6,980 bases of DNA. Source: an uncultured Clostridia bacterium (lineage in GTDB: Bacteria; Bacillota; Clostridia; Lachnospirales; Lachnospiraceae). The DNA lies in NCBI GenBank assembly GCA_946623485.1, contig CAMORF010000116.1, positions 1-6,980 on the forward strand, written 5' to 3'. Below are positions 6,015-6,980 of this stretch, piece by piece. The position numbers and the translations under genes were made by a program. The notes below the pieces were generated by a model. The model saw nothing but the letters and a program-made list of their open reading frames with translations. It ran no database searches and was not told the origin of the DNA. Each line of letters opens with the position of its first letter. The stretch's first letter is position 1.

Positions 6015-6980
6015 TCATTCAGCAGAAAGAAAGCATCTCGACAGATGCCCCGGTTCCCGGACAGGAAAAAGATCCGGGACAGTTTCCCTGCATTTTTCCA
6101 TACATACAGCGCACCTTGGGGAAAAGCTGCAGCCCCGGGGCAGATGCAGCAGGTTCGGGACGACACCCGGAATGGTATCCAGCACTGCCGCGCCGCTTCG
6201 GATCGATGACGCTGCCCGCAGAAGTCCCTTTGTGTAAGGATGCGCCGGATGGTCAAACAGCGTCACGGTATCCGCCTGCTCCACAACCTGCCCCGCGTAC
6301 ATGACATACACATAGTCGCACACCTGCGCAATCACGCCCAGGTTATGGCTGATCAGAAGAATGCTGGTCCCGCCTTCGCACAGTTTTTTCATCAGATTCA
6401 GGATCTGCGCCTCCACCGTGACATCCAACGCAGTTGTAGGTTCATCCGCAATCAGAAGCTTGGGCCTGCAGATCATGGCCATGGCAATCATGACTCTCTG
6501 CCGCAATCCCCCGGAAAGCTGATGCGGGTAGCATTCCATCCTGCGCTTCGCGTCTGAAATCCCGACCTCGCCAAACATTTCCTCCGTCCGCTTCCTGGCC
6601 TGTGCCTTCGTGATATCCTGATGGAGAAGAAGCGCCTCCTCCACCTGTTTTCCAACCTTCATCACAGGATTCAGGCTTGTCATCGGTTCCTGGAAGATCA
6701 TGGACATCTCAGAGCCCCGGAGGGAGCTCCTCTCCTTCTCCGAAAGACCTGTAAGGCTTCTTCCATCCAAAAAGATCTCACCGCCGGCAACTTTGCCCGG
6801 ATATTTGACAAGCCCCATCACAGACCGCGCTGTCATGCTTTTCCCGCAGCCGGACTCCCCCACGATCCCGGTAATCGTACCGGGGTACACGTCCAGGGAG
6901 ACATCATTGACGGCACGCACCTCGCCTCCCTGCGTGGAAAAAATAGTATTCAGATGCCGGACTTCAAGCGTTTTCCGAGC
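6015..6980 (-). CDS. oppD: Oligopeptide/dipeptide ABC transporter ATPase, DppD/OppD type (5' end outside window)
   Basis: Partner ATPase of the heterodimeric motor of the same importer. The frame is open to the window edge and encodes 321 residues; the first visible ones, ARKTLEVRHLNTIF, are the normal N-terminal strand of this family, so only a few codons are missing. The GTG at 6920 is an internal valine (ALEVRHL-type sequence precedes it). Motifs, numbered from the window edge: Walker A GESGCGKS (41-48), Q-loop FQEPMTSLNP (96-105), signature LSGGLRQRVMIAMA (155-168) typical of D-type subunits, Walker B LLIADEP (175-181), ALDVTVEAQ (184-192), and H-switch SHNLGVIAQ with H212, where the usual Asp after His is Asn. 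The C-terminal oligopeptide domain has HPAHPYTKGLL (254-264) and cysteines C284, C290, C293, C297 and C316. Permease and binding-protein genes are expected upstream, beyond 6980. Confidence 0.93.
   Translation of the reverse strand, partial: ARKTLEVRHLNTIFSTQGGEVRAVNDVSLDVYPGTITGIVGESGCGKSMTARSVMGLVKYPGKVAGGEIFLDGRSLTGLSEKERSSLRGSEMSMIFQEPMTSLNPVMKVGKQVEEALLLHQDITKAQARKRTEEMFGEVGISDAKRRMECYPHQLSGGLRQRVMIAMAMICRPKLLIADEPTTALDVTVEAQILNLMKKLCEGGTSILLISHNLGVIAQVCDYVYVMYAGQVVEQADTVTLFDHPAHPYTKGLLRAASSIRSGAAVLDTIPGVVPNLLHLPRGCSFSPRCAVCMEKCRETVPDLFPVREPGHLSRCFLSAE

Noticed and set aside
6015..6920. GTG 6920 as start of the D-type ATPase
   Set aside because: The frame continues to the window edge with family-typical N-terminal sequence (LEVRHLNTIF), so the GTG is an internal valine codon.

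Overview
The window looks like a chromosomal segment from a Firmicute, most likely a gut-type Clostridia (Lachnospiraceae-like). The grounds are moderate GC content, a large Cache-plus-MscS channel, an AAA-ATPase-like/PD-(D/E)XK family gene, and a palindromic repeat with a GGGGAC-type core, of a kind I recall from such genomes. This placement is inference from gene content and style, not from a marker gene.

Layout. A MATE multidrug/metabolite exporter (80-1456, plus strand) is bracketed by two same-orientation copies of a 27-bp palindromic, REP-like repeat (4-30 and 1399-1425). The second copy lies inside the 3' end of the MATE frame. It rewrites the protein's last residues and also supplies the stop codon of the convergent gene. 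That convergent gene (1423-1794, minus) is a remnant of an AAA-ATPase-like protein whose middle, about 400 codons, has apparently been removed in frame, leaving the N-terminal P-loop region joined to the last ~17 residues. Its start region (Shine-Dalgarno plus ATG) is the first unit of a five-unit ~25-bp tandem repeat (1785-1911). On the minus strand this repeat reads as a chain of micro-ORFs, each ending in an ATGA overlap with the next start and the last one coupled to the remnant's ATG.

Upstream of that, on the minus strand, is a large MscS-superfamily channel (1923-4874, ATG start preferred). It has two duplicated extracytoplasmic Cache-like sensor modules, each anchored by membrane helices, ahead of a canonical MscS pore and beta domain. 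The 113-bp gap to the next gene holds two stem-loops, one GC-rich and one long AT-rich near-perfect inverted repeat.

The right third is the distal end of an oligopeptide/dipeptide ABC importer operon on the minus strand: a DppD/OppD-type ATPase (6015-6980, its first few codons outside the window), then a DppF/OppF-type ATPase (4988-5944). Both carry the C-terminal oligopeptide-transporter domain with clustered cysteines. The binding protein and two permeases would be expected beyond position 6980. No RNA genes, CRISPR array, transposase or integrase were seen. The most unusual items are the double-Cache MscS channel, the ATGA-coupled repeat array and the repeat-written gene ends.
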